Shown here piece after piece: positions 29,054 to 40,818 of a stretch of DNA of 64,000 bases. Positions within the stretch are counted from its first letter, which is position 1, and the number at the start of each line of letters is the position of its first letter. Both the position numbers and the translations under genes were made by a program. The notes beneath the pieces were generated by a model. The model worked only from the letters and a program-made list of their open reading frames with translations. It searched no databases and had not been told where the DNA came from. Origin of the DNA: Providencia heimbachae ATCC 35613 (GTDB lineage Bacteria > Pseudomonadota > Gammaproteobacteria > Enterobacterales > Enterobacteriaceae); assembly GCF_001655055.1 (NCBI RefSeq), contig NZ_LXEW01000022.1, forward strand, positions 1 to 64,000. The letters run 5' to 3'.

Positions 29054-29398
29054 TTAGGGGCACTTATAAACTTGGCCAACCATTTTGCTGTCTATTGGCA
29101 TGAAGCTAGAAAGAATGGTTTCACTTGGGCTAGTCGCACCAAAAATCACATTACCACCCATTGCTGCGGCTTTATTGCGTAAATCATTCGCAGCGCTGCG
29201 CATAGAGCTAGATTCATTATTTACACCGCTCAACCAGTTGCTTTGAGTTCCTGCAACCTGACCTAGAAGCTGGCAATCACTTCCTGGTTGATTTTCAACA
29301 AAACGAACTTGTGAGCCTGCTGAAGTCAAATTAGTGGTCGTTGTACAACCCGCTAACAGCAGTAATGCAGCAGCACCAAGCAATACTTTAATTCGCAT
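29054..29398 (-). CDS. yjeI: YjeI, DUF4156 lipoprotein
   Basis: A 114-residue protein with a lipoprotein signal peptide: hydrophobic stretch and lipobox LLAGC, lipidated Cys18. The mature part has NQPGSDCQLLG, AANDLRNKAAAMGGNVI and a C-terminal GQVYKCP, the DUF4156 pattern of YjeI. The start at 29398 is preferred to 29410 because GAGGG lies 7 bases before it. It lies between epmB and groEL, as in E. coli. Function unknown. Confidence 0.88.
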   Translation of the reverse strand: MRIKVLLGAAALLLLAGCTTTTNLTSAGSQVRFVENQPGSDCQLLGQVAGTQSNWLSGVNNESSSMRSAANDLRNKAAAMGGNVIFGATSPSETILSSFMPIDSKMVGQVYKCP

Positions 29399-29467
29399 GT
29401 TTTCCCTCATTTTTTCATTATGTTTTTGCAGCTGGTTTGAAAACCCTTTTAGCCCTAATTATGAAAC

Positions 29468-29593
29468 ATACCCAAAATATTTCGAGTTGCTTGCAGGCGC
29501 AGAGCGAAAATAACCGATGAACATAGATAAAGCTATGTAATTCGGGTAGCTAAGCGAATGCAACACCCAAGCAATTTGAAGGATGATGGGTAT
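29468..29593. repeat. ERIC-like palindromic repeat, copy 3
   Basis: About 126 bases with imperfect inverted ends: ATACCCAAAATATTTCGAGT at the left and ACTTGAAGGATG-type TTTGAAGGATGATGGGTAT at the right. The centre ACATAGATAAAGCTATGT forms a hairpin. It belongs to the same broad ERIC-like family as the copies before ybdD but is a different subtype. It fills much of the yjeI-groEL gap. Confidence 0.75.
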
Positions 29594-29794
29594 TAGTTAA
29601 CATGCAGACCTACAATAACCATGTCAATTTCCACATATTACCAGCCGAATAGAGTCTATCACAAAACTGTCAATACGCCTGCTCTGTTCTTTACTTATTC
29701 AAACCCTTTTTTACCTTACGCTAAATATAACCTGTTGCATGACCTTTGCGCAAAAATAAGTTCGAATTAATTCAATGATAATAATTCACTGGCA

Positions 29795-29833
29795 ATAAAA
29801 AACCGGCACCGCTAGTTAAACTAACGATGCCGG
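29795..29833 (-). terminator. groEL terminator
   Basis: CCGGCACCG-CTAGTT...AACTAACGATGCCGG forms a long hairpin; on the minus strand it ends in a run of T. It lies 58 bases past the groEL stop. Confidence 0.85.
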
Positions 29834-29890
29834 TCTTATCAAGGCTTAACAGTATTTAATTACTGTGTGAGCGTGATGTCGCCAAATGGC

Positions 29891-31543
<1,653 letters not shown>

Positions 31544-31582
31544 TCAAATTCTTTTAGTTAGTTGAGAAGTTTTAAGTGAAAA

Positions 31583-31996
<414 letters not shown>

Positions 31997-32113
31997 TTAA
32001 AAAAATTTTTTATTCTCATCATTTTTCCAGTTGCAGACCTTGAGTTACCAATAAGGGGGCCTACCTACAACTGGAATTATTCTGGGTCAATATCCCTATA
32101 GTGTTAAGATAAA

Positions 32114-32629
32114 TTAGTGCTTAGGACGATTGTCTTTATCTGATTCTGTTGGTTTATCTGAGTTATCTATCGTATAGGATGGATCATCCTGCTTACGATG
32201 AAATTCCCCCTCAAATATATCGCCGTTTTGAGAACCATTTTTACCTGCTTGATTAAAACCACCTCCTGCTTGAGAAAAACGAATATGTGGAATTAACCGC
32301 ATAACAAACAATTTTTGTACTGGCGGTAACAGTAATAATAAACCGATAAAATCAGTAAAAAAACCGGGCACTATCAATAAAAAGCCCGCTAAAACTAATG
32401 CAACGCTTTTAATCATTTCCGCAGCCGGACTTTCACCAGATACTAATTTTTGCTGGATCTGCATGACATTTTTCATGCCTTGGTTTTTCACCAAAGAAAT
32501 GCCCAGACAGGATGTGAGAACAACCAAAATTAATGTCAATAACACACCAACTTCGGAAGCAACTCGGACAAATATTACTGACTCAATGTAAATGAGAATA
32601 CATATTAGAATTAGTGGTAACCAGCGCAC
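32114..32629 (-). CDS. fxsA: FxsA, membrane protein
   Basis: A 171-residue inner-membrane protein with three to four hydrophobic segments (about 3-20, 26-45, 75-100) and a hydrophilic C-terminal tail. The sequence TSCLGISLVKNQGM and GFLLIVPGFFTDFIGLLLLLPP fit FxsA. In E. coli overproduction relieves F-exclusion of phage T7. It lies between groES and the divergent aspA, as in E. coli. Confidence 0.93.
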   Translation of the reverse strand: MRWLPLILICILIYIESVIFVRVASEVGVLLTLILVVLTSCLGISLVKNQGMKNVMQIQQKLVSGESPAAEMIKSVALVLAGFLLIVPGFFTDFIGLLLLLPPVQKLFVMRLIPHIRFSQAGGGFNQAGKNGSQNGDIFEGEFHRKQDDPSYTIDNSDKPTESDKDNRPKH

Positions 32630-32805
32630 AAGTTCTCCTTTATTTCAATAAGCTATCGACTATTTCGCGCTCCTAGAAAAACCTTTGTGAACTGCATCTA
32701 AGAGACAACTATCAACATTCGCTTTTTTCTTTAGTATAGACATAATCATTGGGGTGATTCTAACGCATTTCAACTCACAGTTTTTTTTAGTTAATCACGC
32801 TCATC

Positions 32806-32821
32806 CGTGATAAAGATCACA
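32806..32821. promoter_or_regulatory. CRP-like site upstream of aspA
   Basis: CGTGATAAAGATCACA matches the CRP consensus (TGTGA-N6-TCACA) at nine of ten key positions. It lies in the 405-base fxsA-aspA gap, 213 bases before the aspA start; CRP activates aspA in E. coli. A short hairpin-rich AT stretch fills the rest and no small ORF was seen. Confidence 0.75.
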
Positions 32822-33034
32822 TATTGTAGAATCTGTTGCATAAATCAAACTATATAGTGATCTAGGTTCAAGGCTTTATAGATTTAAAAGCATATGATCT
32901 ACCCATAAATCAGTAGAACATAATGCTGATAAAGGAGTAACAGGTGTTAATCACCTGTAAATTTTTGTTTTACGATATATTGATTTAAAAGCGCATAAAC
33001 GGACAGTAACTGTAATCTAATTAAGAAGGTTCTC

Positions 33035-34459
33035 ATGTCAAACAATTTTCGTATCGAAGAAGACCTGTTAGGTCAGAAAGAAGTTCCAGCTGATGCCTAT
33101 TATGGTGTTCATACTCTACGTGCGATTGAAAACTTTTATATCAGCGACCGCACCATCAATGATGTCCCAGAATTTATTCGTGGCATGGTTATGGTAAAAA
33201 AAGCGGCTGCTTTAGCTAACAAAGAGCAACATACTATTCCTCGTAATATTGCTGATACCATCATCAAAGCATGTGATGTGATTTTGAATGAAGGTAAATG
33301 CATGGATCAGTTCCCAGTTGACGTATTCCAAGGTGGTGCGGGCACATCACTAAATATGAATACCAACGAAGTTCTGGCTAACATTGGTCTTGAACTGATG
33401 GGTCATAAAAAAGGGGAATATGAGTTCCTAAACCCAAATGATCATCTAAATAAAAGCCAATCAACTAACGATGCATACCCTACAGGGTTCCGTATCGCAG
33501 TTTACAATTCCGTACTAAAATTGATTGATTCTGTGACTTACCTGAAAACAGGTTTTGAAAAGAAAGCAGAAGAGTATAAAGACATTCTGAAAATGGGTCG
33601 TACCCAATTACAGGATGCAGTTCCAATGACAGTTGGCCAAGAATTCCACGCGTTTGCGACTCTCTTAAAAGAAGAAGAGAAAAACTTACAACGCAGCATC
33701 GATTTACTGCTTGAAGTCAACTTAGGTGCAACCGCTATCGGTACTGGTCTGAATACCGCACCGGGTTATCAAGAACTAGCAGTTCAAAAATTAGCAGAAG
33801 TAACAGGTTTAAAATGTGTCCCTGCAGAAGACTTAATTGAAGCAACCTCAGACTGTGGTGCTTACATTACTGTTCACGCGGCACTGAAACGCCTTGCCGT
33901 TAAACTGTCTAAAATTTGTAATGACTTACGTTTACTCTCTTCAGGTCCTCGTACCGGTTTGAAAGAAATTAATCTGCCCGAGCTACAAGCAGGTTCTTCT
34001 ATCATGCCAGCAAAAGTAAACCCTGTTATCCCTGAAGTTGTTAACCAAGCTTGCTTTAAAGTTATGGGTAACGATATCTGTGTGATGATGGCAGCTGAAG
34101 CGGGTCAATTACAATTAAACGTAATGGAACCTGCGATTGGCCAAGCTATGTTTGAGTCAATTTCTCTGCTTAATAATGCTTGCCGTAATCTGGTTGAGAA
34201 ATGTGTCGATGGTATTACAGTCAATAAAGAAATCTGTGAAGCTTTCGTCTTTAACTCAATCGGTATCGTCACTTATTTGAACCCATTCATCGGTCACCAT
34301 AATGGTGATATCGTGGGTAAAATCTGTGCTGAAACAGGTAAAAGCGTCCGTGAAGTTGTTCTAGAACGTGGTTTACTGACTGAAGCAGAACTGGATGATA
34401 TTTTCTCGGTTGAGAACTTAAAACACCCAGCGTATAAAGCAAAACGTTTTGATGACTAA
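33035..34459 (+). CDS. aspA: AspA, aspartate ammonia-lyase
   Basis: A 474-residue member of the fumarase/aspartase superfamily with the catalytic SS-loop signature [11 protein letters not shown] and conserved [10 protein letters not shown]. It deaminates aspartate to fumarate, which feeds fumarate reductase in anaerobic growth. AGAAGGTT precedes the ATG. It is followed by dcuA. Confidence 0.97.
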   Translation: MSNNFRIEEDLLGQKEVPADAYYGVHTLRAIENFYISDRTINDVPEFIRGMVMVKKAAALANKEQHTIPRNIADTIIKACDVILNEGKCMDQFPVDVFQGGAGTSLNMNTNEVLANIGLELMGHKKGEYEFLNPNDHLNKSQSTNDAYPTGFRIAVYNSVLKLIDSVTYLKTGFEKKAEEYKDILKMGRTQLQDAVPMTVGQEFHAFATLLKEEEKNLQRSIDLLLEVNLGATAIGTGLNTAPGYQELAVQKLAEVTGLKCVPAEDLIEATSDCGAYITVHAALKRLAVKLSKICNDLRLLSSGPRTGLKEINLPELQAGSSIMPAKVNPVIPEVVNQACFKVMGNDICVMMAAEAGQLQLNVMEPAIGQAMFESISLLNNACRNLVEKCVDGITVNKEICEAFVFNSIGIVTYLNPFIGHHNGDIVGKICAETGKSVREVVLERGLLTEAELDDIFSVENLKHPAYKAKRFDD

Positions 34460-34494
34460 AAATTAATGTTAATCATAAATAACACTTAAAAATC

Positions 34495-34531
34495 AAGGCA
34501 CGCCTCTCTTATCGGAAAGCGTGCCTTTTTT
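34495..34531 (+). terminator. Hairpin terminator between aspA and dcuA
   Basis: AAGGCACGC (34495-34503) pairs with GCGTGCCTT (34519-34527), followed by T6. It would reduce readthrough into dcuA, which probably also has its own promoter. Confidence 0.85.
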
Positions 34532-34605
34532 GATTAATGCACACACAAAAAATTAACATAACAGTTTCATAATTTTAATTTTCATTTTGTCGAGGAGTAA
34601 GCACT

Positions 34606-35928
34606 ATGTTAGCCGTAGAATTTATTATTGTTCTGCTGGCCATTTTTTTGGGGGCCCGTTTAGGTGGTATAGGTATCGGCTTTGCCGGTGGCCTTGGTGT
34701 TCTGGTACTCGCCGCTATTGGCGTAAAACCAGGTACCATACCATTTGACGTTATCTCCATTATCATGGCTGTTATTGCCGCCATCTCTGCAATGCAAATT
34801 GCAGGTGGCCTTGATTATTTGGTTGCTCAAACAGAGAAATTACTGCGCCGCAATCCAAAATACATCACCATCCTTGCCCCTGCTGTTACTTACTTTCTAA
34901 CACTCTTTGCGGGTACAGGTAATATTTCATTAGCAACACTGCCTGTTATTGCTGAAGTTGCGAAAGAACAAGGTGTGAAACCCTGTCGCCCACTGTCAAC
35001 TGCGGTTGTGGCAGCTCAGATTGGTATCACAGCATCACCAATTTCCGCAGCCGTTGTCTATATGGCATCAGTGATGGAAAACCCTGCAATGATGGGCGCG
35101 GGTAATACCGTCAGCTACATCACGCTACTTGGTATTTTATTGCCATCAACATTCCTTGCAATTATGTTGATGTCATTCATCGTTTCTTGGACGTTCAACT
35201 CTAAACTTTCTGATGACCCAGTCTATCAAAAACGTTTAGCTGAAGGTTTAGTTGAGCTTCGCGGTAGCCAAGTAAAAGAAATCAAACCAGGTGCTAAATC
35301 CTCTGTTCTATTGTTCTTAGTCGGTGTTATTGGCGTAGTTGCTTATGCCATCATCAACAGCCCAAGCTTAGGACTTGTTGAAACACCACTGATGAATACC
35401 ACCAATGCGATTCTGATCATCATGCTGACTGTTGCAACGCTGATCACTATCCTATGCCGTGTAAATACCGATGCAATCCTGAACTCAAGTACCTTTAAAG
35501 CCGGTATGAGCGCTTGTATTTGTATCTTAGGTGTTGCTTGGTTAGGTGATACTTTCGTACAACACAATCTTGAGTGGATCAAAGCAACTGCGGGTGATTT
35601 GATCAATGAACACTCATGGATGTTAGCGGTTATCTTCTTCTTCTGTTCCGCGCTTTTATATTCACAAGCGGCAACAGCAAAAGCATTGATGCCAATGGCT
35701 CTTGCATTAGGTGTTAGCCCACTGACCGCTATTGCATCATTCTCTGCGGTATCAGGCCTATTTATTCTACCAACTTACCCAACACTGGTTGCTGCGGTAC
35801 AGATGGATGATACGGGTACAACCCGTATTGGTCGTTTTGTCTTTAACCACCCATTCTTTATTCCAGGCACAATCGCTGTTGCATTAGCCGTTACCTTCGG
35901 TTTCCTATTCGGCGGTATGATGCTCTAG
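34606..35928 (+). CDS. dcuA: DcuA, C4-dicarboxylate antiporter
   Basis: A 440-residue inner-membrane protein with about 10-12 helices, start MLAVEFIIVLLAIFLGARLG as in E. coli DcuA. It exchanges aspartate or fumarate for succinate under anaerobiosis and is needed with AspA and FrdABCD for fumarate respiration. A GAGGAG box precedes the start. Confidence 0.96.
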   Translation: MLAVEFIIVLLAIFLGARLGGIGIGFAGGLGVLVLAAIGVKPGTIPFDVISIIMAVIAAISAMQIAGGLDYLVAQTEKLLRRNPKYITILAPAVTYFLTLFAGTGNISLATLPVIAEVAKEQGVKPCRPLSTAVVAAQIGITASPISAAVVYMASVMENPAMMGAGNTVSYITLLGILLPSTFLAIMLMSFIVSWTFNSKLSDDPVYQKRLAEGLVELRGSQVKEIKPGAKSSVLLFLVGVIGVVAYAIINSPSLGLVETPLMNTTNAILIIMLTVATLITILCRVNTDAILNSSTFKAGMSACICILGVAWLGDTFVQHNLEWIKATAGDLINEHSWMLAVIFFFCSALLYSQAATAKALMPMALALGVSPLTAIASFSAVSGLFILPTYPTLVAAVQMDDTGTTRIGRFVFNHPFFIPGTIAVALAVTFGFLFGGMML

Positions 35929-35954
35929 TTATTATTAATCATTGTTAATAATAC

Positions 35955-35990
35955 AAAAACCCGAAGCTTTCAAAAGCCTCGGGTTTTTCT
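35955..35990. terminator. Terminator between dcuA and glycerate kinase gene
   Basis: AAAACCCGAAGC...GCCTCGGGTTTTT hairpin with T run, between convergent genes. Confidence 0.85.
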
Positions 35991-36016
35991 TTGCTCAGTC
36001 ACGAGATAACCTATTC

Positions 36017-37168
36017 TTATTTTTTCGGCAACAATTGCTGCCCAATCTTGAGAGCGCTTGCTACGTTATAAGCCGTGTGTTGCAAGTTCATTTCCCCTTG
36101 AACTAGTGCATCTTCAAGTTTACAAATTCTTGGTAAGATACTAAAAAGTGCATCAATTCCTTTTTCATGTAATACCTCAACCCCTTGGCCTAATACGCCA
36201 CTTAAAGCAATCACGGGGACATGGTGTTTCGCTGCGACTTTCGCTATTCCTAATGGTGCTTTCCCCCCCGTCGTTTGCCCGTCCATACTCCCTTCACCGA
36301 CAATAACAAGATCAGCATCGGCCATGTGATGCACTAATTTTACTGCATCAATCACGATATCAATACCCGGTTTCAATTGCGCATTCATAAAGGCCATAAT
36401 CGCAACGGAGACCCCCCCAGCTGCACCACTACCGGGTATATAGCGGTAATCTTTATTTTTTATTCGTTTCACCACATCTGCAAACTGATTTAGCCCTTTC
36501 TCTAATGCAGCAACCATTTCGGGTGTTGCCCCTTTTTGGGGGCCAAATACCACTGCTGCACCACGCTCACCCACGAGTGGGTTATCAACATCACAGGCCA
36601 CATCTATCAGACATGATTTTAAACGGGGATCTAATGCAGATACATCAATACTCTCAATTTGATTCAGCACATTACCATTAAGGCTCAATATTTTCTGTTG
36701 ATTATCATAAAAATTAGCCCCTAAAGCTTGTAGCATCCCTACGCCACCATCCACGGTTGCACTACCGCCAATCCCTAAAATAATATGCTGAACACCTTTA
36801 TCTAAAGCACTTTTAATTAACTGCCCAGTACCATAGCTATTTGTCAACATGGGGTTACGTTGCTCAGGCTTAACCAACATCAAGCCACTGGCTTGAGCCA
36901 TTTCAATAACCGCCGTTTTGCCTTGTTGCAATAAGCCATAATATGCATTTATTGGCTGCCCAAGGGGATCAGTAACTTCAGTTTTGACTCGCTCCCCACC
37001 CACTGCGGCTATCAATGTATCAACAGTCCCTTCACCACCGTCTGCAATAGGTAAACAGATATATTGTGCATTTGGAAATACCGCTTGAAACCCTTTCATT
37101 ACTGCATTTGCTGCAATTTCTGCGCTCATGCTTTCTTTAAATGAATCCGGTGCTATGATTATCTTCAT
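36017..37168 (-). CDS. glxK: Glycerate 2-kinase (GlxK/GarK type)
   Basis: A 383-residue kinase starting MKIIIAPDSFKESMSA, with the family segments PIADGGEGTVDTL, GIGGSATVDGGVGMLQALGA and VGEGSMDGQTTGGKAP. It phosphorylates glycerate to 2-phosphoglycerate in glyoxylate or galactarate use. The longer N-terminus to 37195 is rejected because the family begins at MKII. No other glx or gar genes are nearby, so the source of glycerate is unclear; glxK and garK cannot be told apart here. Confidence 0.87.
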   Translation of the reverse strand: MKIIIAPDSFKESMSAEIAANAVMKGFQAVFPNAQYICLPIADGGEGTVDTLIAAVGGERVKTEVTDPLGQPINAYYGLLQQGKTAVIEMAQASGLMLVKPEQRNPMLTNSYGTGQLIKSALDKGVQHIILGIGGSATVDGGVGMLQALGANFYDNQQKILSLNGNVLNQIESIDVSALDPRLKSCLIDVACDVDNPLVGERGAAVVFGPQKGATPEMVAALEKGLNQFADVVKRIKNKDYRYIPGSGAAGGVSVAIMAFMNAQLKPGIDIVIDAVKLVHHMADADLVIVGEGSMDGQTTGGKAPLGIAKVAAKHHVPVIALSGVLGQGVEVLHEKGIDALFSILPRICKLEDALVQGEMNLQHTAYNVASALKIGQQLLPKK

Positions 37169-37938
37169 AATATAAGAACCTATAAGAAACGTCATAATTT
37201 ATTAATATGCTCGTCATTCTTCAAGTTATAAAGCTTGAGCTGCTAATATAGGAACGACATTCAGATCCCCGGATCTTCTTGTTACTGTCACTTTCGGGCT
37301 ATCTTCGGTTATCACCTATCTGCACCTTAAATTACGTTGAGTGCAATATCATTATTATAAGGCTCATTTACGATTGTGGTGTTTTATCTTGTTACTTAAA
37401 TTTATCGCAATAGCAAAAGCAACGATTAATTTGTTATATTGAATGAATTTTTAAAAATTTCATTCATAGTTTTATATCAACATTATTAATTAAGTGATTT
37501 TTTAAAAAATAAAAATCTTTCTCCTGTTACATTAGTATTAATACTCTCAATATAATTGTAACAAGCAATTTCATATTTCATTGCATAATAACGCCAAAAA
37601 CTCATTCCTACCAAAAAACAAACAAGAATATAATATCGAAACAATTAAATAAATAATATAAAAATTTAACTTTAACAATATCAATGCAATAAAATATCTT
37701 TAACCATGAGAAATCAAAGAAATAAACTCTTTTATTGAGTATCTTAAATAGATATTATCTATTGAATTATGATTATTCATTCGCCATAAATATTGGTAAC
37801 GAGGTGATTTCCCTTGTTTAATATGACGTGAACGTATTTGGGACTAGATTGAAATTTTCATAAATAAGAGGGAATTTGATTATAAAAGCAATGCTTAAAT
37901 AATAGTTTCCCTCTAAACTAATATTAATTGGTGAAGGT
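37169..37938. other. 770-base AT-rich intergenic region
   Basis: No coding frame is supported. Near 37210-37260 there is a decayed stretch (CGTCATTCTTCAAGTT and CTTGAGCTGC) like the ends of Morganellaceae ERIC-like repeats. The rest is very AT-rich and may hold the promoter of the XRE gene. Confidence 0.4.
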
Positions 37939-38226
37939 ATGTTAAATACACTACAAATTGAAGAGACAGAAATTTCTATTTATATTGGAACATTTCTAAA
38001 GCATCAACGAAAAGCAGTCGGCCTCACAGGCGCTCAACTCGCTTCTCGGCTAAGTATTAGCCAACAACAAATTTCCCGCTATGAACGAGGTAAAAACACC
38101 ATAAGCATACAAGGGCTTCTGGGAATTTTGGAAGCACTTGAACTTAGAAAGCACGACATGGACGAATTTATTAAAAATATTTTTAATTATTATTATGTCG
38201 ATGTCGAACCTAAATTTATTAATTAG
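37939..38226 (+). CDS. XRE-family HTH regulator (MrpJ-like)
   Basis: A 95-residue protein with a Cro/CI-type HTH (about residues 16-72), including LTGAQLASRLSISQQQISRYERG. Small proteins of this form are common in Proteus and Providencia as regulators linked to fimbriae (MrpJ group). No fimbrial genes occur in the window, so the link is inferred. GAAGGT precedes the ATG. The flanking DNA is very AT-rich, which suggests acquisition. Confidence 0.75.
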   Translation: MLNTLQIEETEISIYIGTFLKHQRKAVGLTGAQLASRLSISQQQISRYERGKNTISIQGLLGILEALELRKHDMDEFIKNIFNYYYVDVEPKFIN

Positions 38227-38269
38227 TGTTTTAACAAAAATAAAACAAAATTAAATTAATTTAGGTTAA

Positions 38270-38293
38270 AGGGGGGTTATCCCCCTCCTATTT
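38270..38293. terminator. Hairpin after the XRE gene
   Basis: GGGGGGTTATCCCCCTCC followed by TATTTATT, between convergent genes; a short G/C hairpin with a weak T tail. Confidence 0.6.
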
Positions 38294-38316
38294 ATTCTCT
38301 TTATTACCACTCTCGA

Positions 38317-40512
38317 TTAATTAGTCAATGTATTCAATGAGGTATTAATATAGCGAATCGCTTCTTTTGCTGTCATTATACCGTCAATCGCATTCGTCAC
38401 CCCTAAACCAATCACCCCTTCAGCTCGCCTTAAATTAAATATTTTATTATTAGCGGAAACTGATTCACGGATCCCGTGATTAATTTGTTCATAAGCAAGT
38501 GGTAACCAAGGGTAGCGGTGTTTTATTTCCTGACTATAGGTGAAATTACGTTGGATATTATTTCCACCAAGCATAACTAAGCGATCCATAATCACATTGG
38601 AATAAAGCCAGCGGTAAAATTGTGCCATTAGCGAACTTTTTTTACTGTATTTAGAGGCACCCAGTACCCCGCCTCCAAGCTGAGGGATCCCACCAGGAAC
38701 AGGAGCGAAACCAATTTTCGGGGAGATTTCGCTATGGGCTACATCATTAAATAAATTCATATAAGCGATGATCATCGCTAAATTGCCTTGCTCAAATAAC
38801 TTAATCGAGTCACCCCACCATTCACTATGTACATTTTTTGTCATGGTAAGTTGCTTGAGATAATCATTAAGTACAGATTCTGCTAATTGTGGTTCAAGCT
38901 TAGCGGTAGTTTTATTTTCCACTAGTTTGCCACCCGCCGCGTAATAACGCAGTAAATACTCTGAAGAAATAATACCCGCGCTTCCTGTCGTCGTTGATGA
39001 GCCTACCGGCCTTAACGGATTACCTTCTTCCCTATGATTATAGAAAAAATAATTTAGTTCATCGTATTCAGCAAACGTTTCAGGCGGTCTAAGCTCTTTT
39101 CCCGTTGTTTCAAAAAAGAGGCGCTTAGTCACTGCATTATCGAAAATATCTTTTCGATAAAATAGTAGCTGCACACTGGCATCAAATGGCATGCCATAGG
39201 CAATTTCATTCACTAGGCTAAAACGTTTCTGTTTTGTTTCAGTAAATTTAAGCAGTAAATCTTCAATCCCATCACCAATTTGGTTTAAAGGTAATAAGTT
39301 CTTTTCAGCGAGCCAAGGAAAAAATGCCACATCGAGCCGAACCAAATCATAATAGGTATGTTTATCTAACTCGCTGAGTAAATTAAATATTTCATCAAAT
39401 GGGCGAATTGCTAAATTAACGGTTATCCCCGTTTGACGATAAAAATTAGGTAACAATTTTTGTAATGCGCTAGTTGAAGGACTTGGCAACGTCAATAAGT
39501 TTAGCGTTGCCCCTTCGTTATCATGATGAACCGGTGGTAATTGTCCCGTATAAATTCGTCGACCGAGATTAGCGATTATCGTTGTTTCAGGTTTATCTCT
39601 TGGTTCTTCACCTTTAAGTAATAGGTAATTAGCAACATCTTGACCAAGCTGGGCATAGTTAACAGGGAAACAGTGAAGCCCTTCTAACATGGGCGAAATA
39701 TTGCTCGTTAAACAATAAATTGGAGGGCAAGCTTGTGCACTACCAAAATGACTAGCCTGTGTAAGGTAGCGCGACTTTTCAATATCTTGAGCAATAATAA
39801 TATCGACCAGCTGATGACGAGTAAAAAAATCAAAAGCCGTATTATACGCTTCAACATCCGATGAATAGTGGATACTAAGCGATGTATTCGGCAATTTAGC
39901 CATGACTTGGTTTTGAATCGCATCAATAAATGCTTGGCTATTTAAATAATTTTTATTATCTGCAAATACACCGATTGAATGTACTGAATCTAAACATAAT
40001 GAATCGACAACTGAACTGGCGGCCTGATTGTAATCCAAGCTGTAATAAACTTGCGCATTAAGTGGCTTTCGATAGACAAAAACAACATTTTCTGATGCTA
40101 AATCGAGTATATCAAAATAGGGGCTAGCATCAGACAGGCAACTAATCGCGATAACTTGAGCATATCCACCGGATGCTATTTTTTGTAATATTTTTAGTTC
40201 ATTCGTTTCTAGATCATCGGTAAAAAATAAGTCATAGGAAACATCAGGATACTCTTCGAAAGTTTGTCTCAATGCATTGAAGAAATAAGCGTATTTTTCA
40301 GATAGTAATTGCGGCAAAACCACCGCAATTTTATTACTACTATTGGAACGTAACAATTGAGCTTGTGTGTTTAATCGATACCCTGCTTGCTTAGCTGCAT
40401 TGAGCACCATTTCCATTTTTTCAACACTGACATTGCCACGTCCATTTAACACATTCGATACCGTTCCGTGAGAAACGCCCGCAATACGGGCAATATCTTT
40501 CATGGTCGCCAT
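38317..40512 (-). CDS. LacI-type regulator fused to an ABC solute-binding-protein domain
   Basis: A 731-residue protein. Residues 1-55 form a LacI HTH and hinge helix (KDIARIAGVSHGTVSNVLNG). Residues about 58-340 form a LacI/PBP1-type sensor domain. From about residue 345 to the end the sequence is that of a family 1 extracellular sugar-binding protein (LNLLTLPSPSTSALQKLLPN, GMPFDASVQLLFYRKD, IISSEYLLRYYAAGGKLV, MIIAYMNLFNDVA), but no signal peptide is present. Normal LacI repressors are about 340 residues. The fused part probably acts as an extra cytoplasmic sugar sensor. ATG 40512 or 40503 fits better than 40533. It is divergent from the PhnP-like gene. Confidence 0.85.
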   Translation of the reverse strand: MATMKDIARIAGVSHGTVSNVLNGRGNVSVEKMEMVLNAAKQAGYRLNTQAQLLRSNSSNKIAVVLPQLLSEKYAYFFNALRQTFEEYPDVSYDLFFTDDLETNELKILQKIASGGYAQVIAISCLSDASPYFDILDLASENVVFVYRKPLNAQVYYSLDYNQAASSVVDSLCLDSVHSIGVFADNKNYLNSQAFIDAIQNQVMAKLPNTSLSIHYSSDVEAYNTAFDFFTRHQLVDIIIAQDIEKSRYLTQASHFGSAQACPPIYCLTSNISPMLEGLHCFPVNYAQLGQDVANYLLLKGEEPRDKPETTIIANLGRRIYTGQLPPVHHDNEGATLNLLTLPSPSTSALQKLLPNFYRQTGITVNLAIRPFDEIFNLLSELDKHTYYDLVRLDVAFFPWLAEKNLLPLNQIGDGIEDLLLKFTETKQKRFSLVNEIAYGMPFDASVQLLFYRKDIFDNAVTKRLFFETTGKELRPPETFAEYDELNYFFYNHREEGNPLRPVGSSTTTGSAGIISSEYLLRYYAAGGKLVENKTTAKLEPQLAESVLNDYLKQLTMTKNVHSEWWGDSIKLFEQGNLAMIIAYMNLFNDVAHSEISPKIGFAPVPGGIPQLGGGVLGASKYSKKSSLMAQFYRWLYSNVIMDRLVMLGGNNIQRNFTYSQEIKHRYPWLPLAYEQINHGIRESVSANNKIFNLRRAEGVIGLGVTNAIDGIMTAKEAIRYINTSLNTLTN

Positions 40513-40757
40513 TGATGCTCTCCAAAAAATCACAATTATCCATCATACCTCAAAACAAATGGCTCGCAACGCAACAAAATTGACTCGTATCATTAAATAA
40601 TCAAACCAAAAAAATAGATATAAGAATAATAATTAACTATACAAACAATCCTTCATAAAAAACCAATCAATTGAATTCATTATCTATTTATAAAAATAAC
40701 TTGAACAAGATCACTGATTCAATCTAATTTGATTTGTTTTAATTTTAAACAGCAATA

Positions 40758-40777
40758 TGATTGACACGTACCAATCA
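40758..40777. promoter_or_regulatory. Candidate operator of the LacI-type regulator
   Basis: TGATTGACACGTACCAATCA is an imperfect 20-base dyad centred on ACGT, 42 bases before the PhnP-like gene and inside the 306-base divergent gap. LacI regulators bind such even-length dyads and mostly control neighbours. Binding is inferred. Confidence 0.55.
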
Positions 40778-40818
40778 ACACCAGGGTTAATAAAATAATA
40801 ATATAAATAGGTAATTAT

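Noticed and set aside
38317..40512. Two separate genes (LacI regulator and a solute-binding protein)
   Set aside because: The frame is continuous through the junction, and no stop, ribosome box or signal peptide separates the two parts.
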